From Candidatus Thorarchaeota archaeon (GTDB lineage: Archaea > Asgardarchaeota > Thorarchaeia > Thorarchaeales > Thorarchaeaceae), in the NCBI GenBank assembly GCA_016840385.1, contig JAEOSL010000074.1:1-16962 (forward strand): a DNA stretch of 16,962 nucleotides, written 5' to 3'. The first letter of the stretch is position 1. The number at the start of each line of letters is the position of its first letter. Shown here piece after piece: positions 7,360 to 15,564 of this stretch. The translations under genes were made by a program, and so were the position numbers. Under the pieces are notes generated by a model. It searched no databases. It saw only the letters and a program-made list of their open reading frames with translations, and had not been told where the DNA came from.

Positions 7360-8421
7360 TCAGTTTCTGAGGATGATGATTGATTCCGTATTAAATGAAA
7401 AAGCAATGGTCTTCTCCCCATTGACTCTAAGACGCTTCACTAGATCCTCATCATGAGTTAGTGCGATTATTGGAATGCCACTGAAATCAAGAGTAACTTT
7501 GAAAGAACCTACTTGTGGTGTGATTGAAACAAGTTCAGCTTGTGCCCAGTCTTCTTGCAGTGAATCAGAAAATATTACATCTTCAGGCTTTACACTAAAT
7601 GTGATTTCCGTTCCAATTTCACCTTCACCTGGTATTTCAAACCAATTATCATCGACTTGTATTTTGAGGTTCCCTCGAGATGACTCAGCAACCAAACCAG
7701 AGAAAACATTTCCACTTCCTAAGAAATGAGCAACGAATTCGTTTGCAGGTCTATCATATAGCTCTTCAGGAGTTCCGACTTGTTCAATCCTACCGTCATT
7801 GATGATTGCTACTCTGTCGGATATTGCAAATGCTTCGTCTTGACTATGTGTGACATAGATGGTTGTGACTTTCACTTTCTTCTGGATTCTTCGTATCTCG
7901 GCCTGAAGTCGTTCTCTGAGTTGAGGGTCTAATGCTGAAAGAGGTTCATCTAGAAGGAGAAGGGATGGTTGTTTTGCCAAAGCTCGGGCAAGACCAACTC
8001 TCTGTGCTTCACCGCCACTAATTTCACTAACCTTTCTGAATAGTAAATTCCTGATACCTAGAAGGTCTGCAAGCTCCTCTACTCTTTCTACAGTTTTCTC
8101 ATGAGACCATTCTGCCATTTCTGGACCAAATGCTATGTTCTGGTACACTGTCATATTTGGGAACAAAGCTACTGACTGGAACACCATCCCGATATTCCTC
8201 TCCCTGGGTGGAATATCAACCATATCTTGTCCATCAAACAAAAGAGACCCTTCCTCCGCTTCAATGAATCCTGCAATCATTCGAAGAGTTGTGGTTTTTC
8301 CCGAACCACTAGGGCCTAGCAAAGTAAGGAGTTCACCATCTCTGATGTTTAAATCAATAGGTCCGATTTTTGTTCCATCTGCAAATTCTCTTACAAGTCC
8401 TTCAAGATCTATTTTGACCAT
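7360..8421 (-). CDS. thiQ: Thiamine ABC transporter, ATP-binding protein ThiQ (with C-terminal TOBE-like domain)
   Basis: The 353-residue ATPase has Walker A GPSGSGKTT (36-44), the Q-loop Gln in MVFQSVALFP (Q82), the ABC signature SGGEAQR (135-141), Walker B LLLLDEP (154-160), the D-loop SALD and the switch His192 in YVTHSQDEA. Residues 235-350 add a TOBE-like beta domain, as in PotA, FbpC or MalK importers; classical bacterial ThiQ is shorter and lacks it. The start overlaps the thiP stop (TAATG), with GGAGGT eight bases upstream. Thiamine as substrate is assigned from the binding protein and the divergent ThiN-domain regulator; the ATPase alone would fit iron, molybdate or polyamine systems. 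Its 3' end overlaps, on the opposite strand, the in-frame extension past the stop of the membrane-protein gene. Confidence 0.85.
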   Translation of the reverse strand: MVKIDLEGLVREFADGTKIGPIDLNIRDGELLTLLGPSGSGKTTTLRMIAGFIEAEEGSLLFDGQDMVDIPPRERNIGMVFQSVALFPNMTVYQNIAFGPEMAEWSHEKTVERVEELADLLGIRNLLFRKVSEISGGEAQRVGLARALAKQPSLLLLDEPLSALDPQLRERLQAEIRRIQKKVKVTTIYVTHSQDEAFAISDRVAIINDGRIEQVGTPEELYDRPANEFVAHFLGSGNVFSGLVAESSRGNLKIQVDDNWFEIPGEGEIGTEITFSVKPEDVIFSDSLQEDWAQAELVSITPQVGSFKVTLDFSGIPIIALTHDEDLVKRLRVNGEKTIAFSFNTESIIILRN

Positions 8422-10067
8422 TACAATGTACCTCCGGTACTTCCCTCTGATATCTTCTCCATTGATAGAAATGCCGCAACACAGAGTATTACGAGAAAGA
8501 GTGCTGAAGCTCCAGCTTGGACGAATCTTCTGACTCCAAGGTTATCGTAGATTGCTACTGCAAGAGTATAGTTTTGTGGAAGCGCAATGAATAGAGTTGC
8601 AGACATCTCTCCTATTGCCATAGCAAATGCAAATACTGCTCCAACAAGAATACTTGGAACTAGGAGTGGTAATTCAACAAAGAAAAGTCGTTGAAGTCTC
8701 GAAGCCCCTAACGAATCTGCTTGGTCTAAGATATTAGGGTCAATATTTCGCAGACCTATTTCGATTGACCTTGCTGTAAAAGGCAAACCGATAATTGTCT
8801 GTGCAATCACGATAAGGGGCCAAGGATTGATATTGAGTCCTGTTGGAACCGCAATGACAGTCATTAACCCATATGCCAATGTGATGGAGGAGATTCCCAA
8901 TGGGAGCAAGACCATTGTGGAAGATAATAATGGAATTCCACGAGTTCTGGATCTATGCGCGTATGCAAGAGGAATTCCTATGATTAGAGAGAGTAATGTT
9001 GCCAACCCTCCATAGAAGAGAGAATTGATGAGTGGCCCTAACCCTCCAGTGGAACCTGCCGTGAAAAGGTAACTGAATCCTTCTAGAGTATACACCTGTC
9101 GTATCGGATCGAAAAATGCTGCCCGAATGATTGATACTATTGGCCCTCCTATTAGCACCAAAATTAGAATCAGATAGATGAGAATTGCTATCTTTTCTTG
9201 GAGTTTGTATCTAGTGAAGCGTGTTGTTCTAATCGATGATGTTGGTCCTGAGTCATTCTCAGACACTCTGCCTAATTTGATGTACGTAATTGCCAGAGTT
9301 ATTGTTATCAAAATCTGAACTAAGGCCAGAGAACTAGCCTCTCCATAGTCTGACCATCTGAATGCATTCCACATTTGAACTTCGAGTGTACGATACACAC
9401 CATTCCCCAGAGAGAGTACAATTGGGAATGACATGAAACAGAACAGGAACGTCAGAATGGCTGAAGCTGACAGAGCTGGCAATATATGTGGAAGTGTAAT
9501 CCTCCTAAACCTAGATACTGAATCTGCTCCAAGTATCTCTGCAGACTCTTCGATTTCTGGATTCAATCGTTCCATGGAAGCTGAAACGAGCAACATGACC
9601 AGGGGTGCATTATAGAATGTATGAGCAAGGATGATACCAACAAATCCCTCAGCAAAATTCACTATGGAGGTTGGTGATTGGGTTATCAGCATCAGAAAGG
9701 AATCGATTATTCCAAATGATCCAAACATTTGAAGAAAACCGACAACGACCACTATTGGCGGGAGAACAAAGGGAACAATGATGAGTGCTCGAATGAGCGC
9801 CTTCCCACGAAATCTCAAGCGAGCAAGAAGCAAACCTCCGGGTATCCCAACAAGTAGTGCAAGAAGTGTACTGACGCTTGCTTGAATCAATGTGAATGTG
9901 GCTGTGAATTGAGTGTTATAGGCTGACCATGTTTCAATGAATGATGAACCTGTACCAGACATCAGACCTGATATTATGACAATTACAACTGGATAGACAA
10001 GAAAAAGGAATAGTAGAACTATGGGAAATGCTAGTACCACGTAATTCCAATGTTCCTGTTTTATCAT
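8421..10067 (-). CDS. thiP: Thiamine ABC transporter, permease ThiP (fused double permease)
   Basis: The 548-residue protein has about twelve hydrophobic segments and two MetI-type permease halves. Each half carries the cytoplasmic EAA loop that docks the ATPase: EESAEILGADSVSRFRRITL (173-192) and LDQADSLGASRLQRLFFVEL (447-466). The fusion of both halves in one chain is the ThiP/FbpB/FutB architecture. A hydrophilic linker at about 266-292 separates them. ATG 10067 has GAGG about seven bases upstream, 14 bases after the thiB stop, and the end overlaps thiQ by one base, so the three genes form one operon. It forms the membrane channel of the importer. Iron(III) permeases have the same layout; the neighbours favour thiamine. 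Confidence 0.88.
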   Translation of the reverse strand: MIKQEHWNYVVLAFPIVLLFLFLVYPVVIVIISGLMSGTGSSFIETWSAYNTQFTATFTLIQASVSTLLALLVGIPGGLLLARLRFRGKALIRALIIVPFVLPPIVVVVGFLQMFGSFGIIDSFLMLITQSPTSIVNFAEGFVGIILAHTFYNAPLVMLLVSASMERLNPEIEESAEILGADSVSRFRRITLPHILPALSASAILTFLFCFMSFPIVLSLGNGVYRTLEVQMWNAFRWSDYGEASSLALVQILITITLAITYIKLGRVSENDSGPTSSIRTTRFTRYKLQEKIAILIYLILILVLIGGPIVSIIRAAFFDPIRQVYTLEGFSYLFTAGSTGGLGPLINSLFYGGLATLLSLIIGIPLAYAHRSRTRGIPLLSSTMVLLPLGISSITLAYGLMTVIAVPTGLNINPWPLIVIAQTIIGLPFTARSIEIGLRNIDPNILDQADSLGASRLQRLFFVELPLLVPSILVGAVFAFAMAIGEMSATLFIALPQNYTLAVAIYDNLGVRRFVQAGASALFLVILCVAAFLSMEKISEGSTGGTL

Positions 10068-10081
10068 TGAAGCGCCTCGTA

Positions 10082-11206
10082 TCAGGGAGTCATTACTGTG
10101 TCATATTCATCCAGCCATGATTGAAGGTTGGTTACTATCTCTGTTGTGTTTAACAGAGTATTGAGAATACTCACATCATCTGGATGGATTGCATAATCAA
10201 AGACGCTGGGTAGTGCAAGATCTGTTCTCACTGGAAACATCCATTGGTTCATAGCTATCTCTGTTTGTACTGTTGAATTCAAACAGTAGTCAATGAATGC
10301 TTTACCAAGGTCTGGATTTGGTCCATTCTTAACCAAGCCAGCTCCTTCAACTTGCATCCATGCCCAATGTTGATTTTGATAATAGAATGGTGCAATTGCA
10401 GTATCTGGTTCAGTACCTAGGTAATTTGCTGAATATGCTGGGTCTGTTCCATAGCTCACCATCAAGTGCTTTGTTGAATCTGTAGACCACGCAGACCATG
10501 CTTCTGACCATCCTTCTTCTACGTCAATATTTCCTTCGACTGCTTCCCACCAATCGGTCCAATTCTCGCCTAGTATCTTCTCATAGATTGCAATTTGTGA
10601 GAGAAGGAATGAGAGACCTGGGCTACTGAGATGTGGATCTTCTGTAACAAGGGCTGATGCTAGTTCGGTTGTTGCCAAATCAGCTAAGGTGAGATAATCA
10701 AGTTGAGGATGTGTAGTTGTATTGATGGTATTCATCGAATAGATTAAGGTGACGAGTCCGAAATCGAAAGGCGTTAGGTAATGTTCTGGATCTAGCGCAT
10801 CAACCAAGGAACTGTTGATTAGTGCAAGATTTTGTGACTCATACGGTTCTAGAACATTACGTGCAGCTTCTTGCAGTATGAGGATGTTATCAATTCCTAT
10901 CACCACGTCAGCTACAGGGTTTGCTGCTTCTGCATTTAATCGCGAAACAATGAAATTCGCATCACCTTGAAGAATTACGAAATCAATGTCAATTCCATAT
11001 TCTGCTTCAAATGGTGCAAATGCTCGATCGAGTACGACCTCTGCTCCTTCATCACCCCAATTCATGAAACTACTGTACGTGTACACAACGAATTTTGGTT
11101 TCCAGAAAGCTATCACACCATACGTTGCTACGATGAGTACTGCAATTATCGCAACTACAGCTACTACCTTTTTTGGATCTCTTCTGACAGGATACTCGGT
11201 CATCAT
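10082..11206 (-). CDS. thiB: Thiamine-binding protein ThiB, membrane-anchored
   Basis: The 374-residue substrate-binding protein matches the ThiB/TbpA pattern: VYTYSSF (41-47) at the start of the mature domain, VADVVIGIDN (98-107), PFDFGLVTLIY (146-156), EDPHLSSPGLSFLL (189-202), the EEGWSEAW ... VSYGTDPAY stretch (230-258) and the late NQWMFPV (320-326). In bacterial ThiB the equivalent segments line the thiamine pocket. A single hydrophobic helix at 13-34 follows a short basic segment; there is no lipobox Cys, so it is probably an uncleaved anchor holding the protein outside the membrane. GAGG precedes the tandem ATGATG; the second ATG (11203) has the better spacing, so the start may be two codons... 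one codon later than given. It is the first gene of thiBPQ and is transcribed away from thiR. Confidence 0.87.
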   Translation of the reverse strand: MMTEYPVRRDPKKVVAVVAIIAVLIVATYGVIAFWKPKFVVYTYSSFMNWGDEGAEVVLDRAFAPFEAEYGIDIDFVILQGDANFIVSRLNAEAANPVADVVIGIDNILILQEAARNVLEPYESQNLALINSSLVDALDPEHYLTPFDFGLVTLIYSMNTINTTTHPQLDYLTLADLATTELASALVTEDPHLSSPGLSFLLSQIAIYEKILGENWTDWWEAVEGNIDVEEGWSEAWSAWSTDSTKHLMVSYGTDPAYSANYLGTEPDTAIAPFYYQNQHWAWMQVEGAGLVKNGPNPDLGKAFIDYCLNSTVQTEIAMNQWMFPVRTDLALPSVFDYAIHPDDVSILNTLLNTTEIVTNLQSWLDEYDTVMTP

Positions 11207-11250
11207 AAAACCTCTATATTGATTGATGCAAGCATTCTTATAACGATTTA

Positions 11251-11265
11251 TATAACAGTGTTATA
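11251..11265. promoter_or_regulatory. Palindromic operator candidate between thiB and thiR
   Basis: TATAACAGTGTTATA is a perfect inverted repeat of two 6-bp arms around AGT. A third copy of the left arm (TATAAC) is at 11239-11244, 12 bases upstream. It overlaps the TATA-like TTATATAA (11248-11255), so a bound regulator could block both divergent promoters. Most likely the ThiR site; inference from position and symmetry. Confidence 0.6.
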
Positions 11266-11272
11266 GTTCTAT

Positions 11273-11276
11273 GGAG
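11273..11276 (+). promoter_or_regulatory. Ribosome binding site of thiR
   Basis: GGAG lies eight bases before ATG 11285 and supports that start. Confidence 0.6.
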
Positions 11277-11284
11277 ATATTACC

Positions 11285-12211
11285 ATGCGACCACCCTGTG
11301 AGATTGTCCAGCGTGATTTCCTTCGTACTGTTAGAATTTTTGTTGCTCGATCACTATCAAGCGAGGGATATTCTCAAACAAAAATTGCATCACAAATGGA
11401 GTTGACTCAAGCGGCTGTGAGTAAATATCTGAGTCAACCTGTGACTAAGACTCGACTTGCAACTGAGATTGATATCTTATCCAAGAAACTTACTGAGATG
11501 ATAAAGAGCGGTGATACTGATGCTGATAGTATGGTTCGAGAAGTTTGTGAAGCTTGTATGCGCTCACGACTCGGTTCAACTTTGTGTGAAATGCATCAGA
11601 GAAAGGTGCCGTCTTTGAAGGCTGCTAATTGCCAAGTGTGTGCTCAACTTCTTGGAGGGAGTGATAACGAACTGTCAAAGAGGGCTGTTATCATTAGCGA
11701 CATGCTAGATGCTCTCAGGATCATCGAAGCCTCTGAATCATTTGTAGGCATCGTACCTCAAATTCGGGCAAATATTGTCACATGCGATGATACTGCCAAG
11801 ACTACAAAGGATGTTGCAGGTGTTCCAGGTCGCATCACTGTGATTGATGGACGCGCAAGAGCTCTTGTGAGCCCCCAATTCGGAGCTTCAAGTCACACCT
11901 CTGAACTTCTTCTTAATGCGATGGAAAAATGGTCTGGGATTCGATCCTGTTTGTATGTATCCGGAAGAGATTCTGTGATTAGAGCAGCAAAGAAGGTCGG
12001 GTTTAGGGTTGTAACACTGAAGGAGTCTGAAAGTAGTTCTAAGAAGATTATTGGTACTCTCAAGTCTGGTCAAGCAATTCCTGGACCAAGAACAGCATAC
12101 CCTGCAATTCATTCTCCTGGAGACTATGGTGTTGAACCAATACTGTACCTATTTGGACCAAATGCACGAGAACTGAGTGAGAAGTGTGTGAAACTCAGTG
12201 AATCAATGTAA
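11285..12211 (+). CDS. thiR: ThiR-type thiamine regulator: HTH domain plus ThiN domain
   Basis: The 308-residue protein has an N-terminal helix-turn-helix (about 20-52, with YSQTKIASQMELTQAAVSKY as the two helices), a middle segment with a Cys/His cluster (C88, C91, C101, H104, C116, C119), and a C-terminal ThiN domain (about 146-305). ThiN signs are DVAGVPGRI (176-184), the FGASSH loop (199-204) and GVEPILYLFG (282-291). ThiN is a thiamine-phosphate synthase domain; fused to an HTH it serves as ligand sensor in archaeal ThiR regulators, which control thiamine genes. Here it stands divergent from thiBPQ with a palindrome between them, so it probably represses the importer, and perhaps itself, when thiamine phosphates are plentiful. 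The Cys/His cluster could bind zinc. The regulator role is well supported; the exact ligand is inferred. Confidence 0.87.
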   Translation: MRPPCEIVQRDFLRTVRIFVARSLSSEGYSQTKIASQMELTQAAVSKYLSQPVTKTRLATEIDILSKKLTEMIKSGDTDADSMVREVCEACMRSRLGSTLCEMHQRKVPSLKAANCQVCAQLLGGSDNELSKRAVIISDMLDALRIIEASESFVGIVPQIRANIVTCDDTAKTTKDVAGVPGRITVIDGRARALVSPQFGASSHTSELLLNAMEKWSGIRSCLYVSGRDSVIRAAKKVGFRVVTLKESESSSKKIIGTLKSGQAIPGPRTAYPAIHSPGDYGVEPILYLFGPNARELSEKCVKLSESM

Positions 12212-12234
12212 TCATGATAACGTGTCTTACAGTG

Positions 12235-12250
12235 TTTTATTTTACCTTTT
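12235..12250 (+). promoter_or_regulatory. T-rich tract: thiR terminator and/or promoter of the following gene
   Basis: TTTTATTTTACCTTTT lies about 23 bases after the thiR stop, as expected of archaeal U-tract termination. The same AT-rich block also sits where a TATA box for the gene at 12283 would be, about 18 bases before its AAGGAG. The sequence cannot decide between the two. Confidence 0.35.
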
Positions 12251-12282
12251 CAATCTAAAATCAATGTAAGGAGTCTCTAGTA

Positions 12283-13146
12283 ATGGTACTCATACGCCAA
12301 GGAAAGATGAAGGATTGCACCGATTTGTTTGAAGTGTATCAAGGTACTCGTTGGTTCTATAGAATCAAAGAAGGTGGATACACTTCTGTAGAACAAATAA
12401 AGGAAGAGCATCGTGGTGCTGCATTCTTTCGTTGGGGTTGGTTAGTTGCTGAGGAAAAAGGGAAGGTAGTTGGAGAGATAGTATTCCGAGTAGAGAAGAA
12501 TCCTATTGCTGGGAAGATTGGTATAATTAGAAATCTCGATATTGATGTCAGGCATCAGAAACTGGATGTTGGCACCAAACTGACTCAAGCAGCTGAGGTT
12601 GCTATGAAAGGTAAAAGGGTGGTTCGAGTAGTTGCTACAACTCCACCAGCAGCATACAATTATTGGATGAAGGTTAAGTATTTTGCACGAGGTTCAATCT
12701 TAAACCTCCGACTATCACTGAAGAAAGTTCCCGAGATGAGAACTCCAAAGGTAAAGACTGTGAAGATCAAGAGTCCGGAAAAGTTACCTAAATCGATGAA
12801 GTTCTCTAACATTGCATATCCCGGTTCGCTTGCTGAAATGGCTGGGGACGTGATCGATGGACGGTCAAAGGGGCAACTTCTTGAATTTGCGGCTGATGGC
12901 CGAGTTATTGGTGTAGGGGTAATTGTTAGAAAAGATGCTAAGAATGCTAGCTTTGTAGCTGATGTCGTAAAGAAAGGAATTGATCATGCTCCTCTCGTAA
13001 TAGCAAGGACTGCAAGAGTAGCAATACCTTGGAAAGTAAAATTCGTAGAAACTACAATCCCAAAGGACCAAGTTGGCATATTCACATCTTTCGCCAAGTG
13101 GTCCTCTGAGTTGTCAACGGATATTCCCGTGACTAAACTGTTGTGA
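12283..13146 (+). CDS. GNAT-family N-acetyltransferase-like protein with degenerate acetyl-CoA loop
   Basis: The 287-residue protein begins with the GNAT layout: LIRQGKMKDCTDLFEVY (first strand and helix), GWLVAEEKGKVVGEIVFRV (52-70), and IIRNLDIDVRHQ (81-92) leading into VGTKLTQAAE (96-105). In active GNATs the last element is R/Q-x-x-G-x-G/A; here it reads QKLDVG, with Asp in place of the first Gly, so acetyl-CoA binding may be altered. Residues 150-287 form a second domain (FSNIAYPGSLAEMAG; LLEFAADGRVIGVGVIV) that could be a diverged second GNAT half. AAGGAG (12268-12273) nine bases before the ATG fixes the start. Its substrate is unknown. Its stop lies one base from that of the convergent surface-protein gene. 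Confidence 0.72.
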   Translation: MVLIRQGKMKDCTDLFEVYQGTRWFYRIKEGGYTSVEQIKEEHRGAAFFRWGWLVAEEKGKVVGEIVFRVEKNPIAGKIGIIRNLDIDVRHQKLDVGTKLTQAAEVAMKGKRVVRVVATTPPAAYNYWMKVKYFARGSILNLRLSLKKVPEMRTPKVKTVKIKSPEKLPKSMKFSNIAYPGSLAEMAGDVIDGRSKGQLLEFAADGRVIGVGVIVRKDAKNASFVADVVKKGIDHAPLVIARTARVAIPWKVKFVETTIPKDQVGIFTSFAKWSSELSTDIPVTKLL

Positions 13147-13147
13147 C

Positions 13148-15313
13148 TTATTCTTCGACTTCTCCAATTACGAAGGGTAGAGCCCAGTTTGTGAAGACTA
13201 GAGTACCACCAATCGCCCAGATGCTTGCCATATTGACATGCCAGAGTAAGAATGGAATTGTCGATATTCCAAGAACAATGAATGCACCTCCGACAATTGC
13301 TACAAAGATTGCATCAACAATGAAAGTAGTCCTCAATGAATATCCCTGTCTCTTTCTGAATAGAGGAATGACAAAAGCAAGGCCAAGAAGAATTCCTATA
13401 CTTGCAATCTCTTCTATGCGAAGTGACGCAAATCCAAAGACATTATCTACTTCTGTACTATCTCCCTCTGGTGTTGTCATGAGAACTCTAACGGAATGCT
13501 CGTTCTTATCGAATGCTCCTACATCTATCGTGAATGTGAAGATTCCAGAACTAACATCAACAGTGACGTTGTTGTAGTTCTCTAATACTACATCATCAAC
13601 ATATATTGCTACTACGAGTTCATCCCATTTCGAACTTACTTCGATTGTGAAGATGGTTAATCCTGTCACTACATCATCAGTTGTAGCAAATCGGATGACC
13701 GGAGCTCCTTTGTTATCAATCACCAATATCAGTGAGGCTTCCCATTCATGACCTGATGCATCACTACCTAGAATCATGATTTGATGTTCACCCTCAGAAT
13801 ACGATGTTGTATTGAAATTGAAACTATTTGTTCCAGGGTACACGATGATATTCTGAAGTCCTGATACAGGGTTTCCATCAATGAAGAATGATGCGGTACC
13901 ATTGTCATAAGGTGTTTCAACTCTGAAATTGAATTCTTGGTCTCCAGAAATTGTGTCATAGCTACTAAGACTCAATATCCAAAGTCTAACATGATCCAAG
14001 AAGACCAGATCAATAGCAGTAGTAATGGAGGCATTCTCACCAGTGAATGCAGTGATTCCAATGATATGGTTTCCATTGTGGTATCTACTAGAATTGAATG
14101 TGTAGTTGAATGCTCCTGCACTAATAGGAGTGGAATTGAATTCCTGTGTAATTTCACCATCAACTGTCACATTGAGATACACATCTGGGTGTGTAGTTGT
14201 GATATTCAACCAGAAATCTGCAAGTCCTGTTACAGTTGCATCTACTTCGGGACTCAGAATAACGATGGTTGGTACAAGATGATTGTTGACATTGAATACA
14301 AGAGAGTATACCACCGAAGCATCTTCACCAGTAACATTGTAGTAGAAGAACAGAGTGAAGTTCAATAGACCTTCTGCGAGATCAGTTGTATTTATGGATA
14401 CTATCTGGGTCTTAATTCCTATAGAAACATTATCGTACTGATGAATTACTCCGTCAACAAATAGGGTGAAGTTGAGCGGATTATATTCAGAACCAATTTC
14501 AAGAGTAAGATTGAATGTTCCTGAAACATCGGTTTGATTCGCTGGAGACTGGTGGTCGATGGTTATTGGCACGCCATCATTGTCCACTATGTACACCAGA
14601 TACATTGAATCCGAAAAGTATGTTGCCAGAACATCATATTGGAAGAAGAGTGTGAAATTATCGTACCCTTCTATGAGTGTACTCGTATCAACTATAACAC
14701 TGACGTTTCCAGTTCCAATAAACTCTGAGGAGTAGATCTCACCATCAACGTATACCGTAAGGTTGAGTGTATCAACATCTGCAGTTACATTGAGATCAAT
14801 ACTTACGAGGCCGCTAATCTCACTCTCGTTTGCAGGAGTATAGAGTGCTACGCTAAGATCGAATCCATCATTATTCACATAGTAGAGTAGATAGATTGTT
14901 TCTTTCTCAGCCATCTTCTCAAAGAGAACTGTAAAGTTTAACATTCCTTCTGGAAGGGTCGTAGAGTCTATGTTACTTAGCACCTCAGTCCAGCTAGCAC
15001 TGGCTGAAATGTTAATGTGATCAAATCCAGGATAGATTGTGTGATTGACAAAAAGAGTTAGATTTAGAGTAGTAAAATCTGAGCCCATATCTAGTGTAAT
15101 GTCAAATGTTTCTGATACTTCACTTCCATTAGCCAAAGTTACGAGTGATGCTGTAATGTTTGGTGAATCATAAGCAGCAGGACTTAGAATGTCTAACTGA
15201 GTGCCCATGGGTTGATTAGTATCAACATCGGATGTAATTGTCTGACCTTGGATTGAGCCCAAGATCATGAATGCGACAAACATGAGCGCCAATATTCTAC
15301 TTGTTGTTCTCAT
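13148..15313 (-). CDS. Secreted or membrane-anchored surface glycoprotein with six Ig-like repeats
   Basis: The 721-residue protein has a Sec-type signal peptide (1-23, ending near SIQGQ), then six tandem beta-rich repeats of about 95 residues spanning roughly 50-630. Repeats share a pattern of PANxSxISG, (L/F)xLxIxS, LNxTLFVDG and EGxxNFTLFF. More than twenty N-x-S/T sequons fit heavy archaeal N-glycosylation, concentrated in the first four repeats. The C-terminus has about three hydrophobic segments (636-651, 662-683, 688-714) with a basic FRKRQGYSLR between the first two. The repeats look like Ig/cadherin-like domains of archaeal cell-surface proteins, so an adhesion or cell-envelope role is likely. 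AGGAAGG on the minus strand precedes ATG 15313. It may have its own promoter at 15377-15387. The exact ligand is unknown. Confidence 0.82.
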   Translation of the reverse strand: MRTTSRILALMFVAFMILGSIQGQTITSDVDTNQPMGTQLDILSPAAYDSPNITASLVTLANGSEVSETFDITLDMGSDFTTLNLTLFVNHTIYPGFDHINISASASWTEVLSNIDSTTLPEGMLNFTVLFEKMAEKETIYLLYYVNNDGFDLSVALYTPANESEISGLVSIDLNVTADVDTLNLTVYVDGEIYSSEFIGTGNVSVIVDTSTLIEGYDNFTLFFQYDVLATYFSDSMYLVYIVDNDGVPITIDHQSPANQTDVSGTFNLTLEIGSEYNPLNFTLFVDGVIHQYDNVSIGIKTQIVSINTTDLAEGLLNFTLFFYYNVTGEDASVVYSLVFNVNNHLVPTIVILSPEVDATVTGLADFWLNITTTHPDVYLNVTVDGEITQEFNSTPISAGAFNYTFNSSRYHNGNHIIGITAFTGENASITTAIDLVFLDHVRLWILSLSSYDTISGDQEFNFRVETPYDNGTASFFIDGNPVSGLQNIIVYPGTNSFNFNTTSYSEGEHQIMILGSDASGHEWEASLILVIDNKGAPVIRFATTDDVVTGLTIFTIEVSSKWDELVVAIYVDDVVLENYNNVTVDVSSGIFTFTIDVGAFDKNEHSVRVLMTTPEGDSTEVDNVFGFASLRIEEIASIGILLGLAFVIPLFRKRQGYSLRTTFIVDAIFVAIVGGAFIVLGISTIPFLLWHVNMASIWAIGGTLVFTNWALPFVIGEVEE

Positions 15314-15376
15314 TCTGGTGCCTTCCTGAAACCCAGTAATCTCTTATCGGGCGGATGGCCCCAGAAAAGTTGGACT

Positions 15377-15387
15377 GCTTTTAAGCC
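15377..15387 (-). promoter_or_regulatory. Putative BRE/TATA element of the surface-protein gene
   Basis: Minus-strand GGCTTAAAAGC lies about 64 bases before ATG 15313, giving a leader of some 40 bases that includes the Shine-Dalgarno. Its AGGCTTA core recurs in the paired elements at 6108-6118 and 6214-6224. Confidence 0.4.
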
Positions 15388-15456
15388 TAGCGCCAGTAAC
15401 AGAGTCGTACACTTTCACACCGACTCAATTCATTATTTTTTCTCGAAATATGTAAT

Positions 15457-15464
15457 CTTTTAAG
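15457..15464 (+). promoter_or_regulatory. Putative TATA element of the activase gene
   Basis: CTTTTAAG predicts transcription from about 15487, with a leader near 78 bases before ATG 15565. The surrounding gene-free stretch (15314-15564) otherwise shows only a short overlapping open frame from ATG 15495. Confidence 0.4.
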
Positions 15465-15564
15465 ACAGACAGGTTTCTTATTTCAAGCACTTGCATGGTG
15501 GAATCACTCAAGTTGGCAGAGAACTCCAAGAAGAGATCATCACTAGAACGGAGCACTCACTATA

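Noticed and set aside
8421..10067. Iron(III) or molybdate specificity for the ABC importer
   Set aside because: The permease and ATPase would allow it, but the binding protein's ThiB-like segments and the divergent ThiN-domain regulator favour thiamine.
12219..12236. Second ThiR operator after thiR (AAC...TGT...ACA...GTT)
   Set aside because: The arms are out of register by one base and do not match the clean palindrome at 11251-11265.
13937..14368. 143-codon + strand frame rich in Cys and Ser
   Set aside because: It is antisense to the Ig-repeat surface protein, whose signal peptide, repeats and sequons are convincing.
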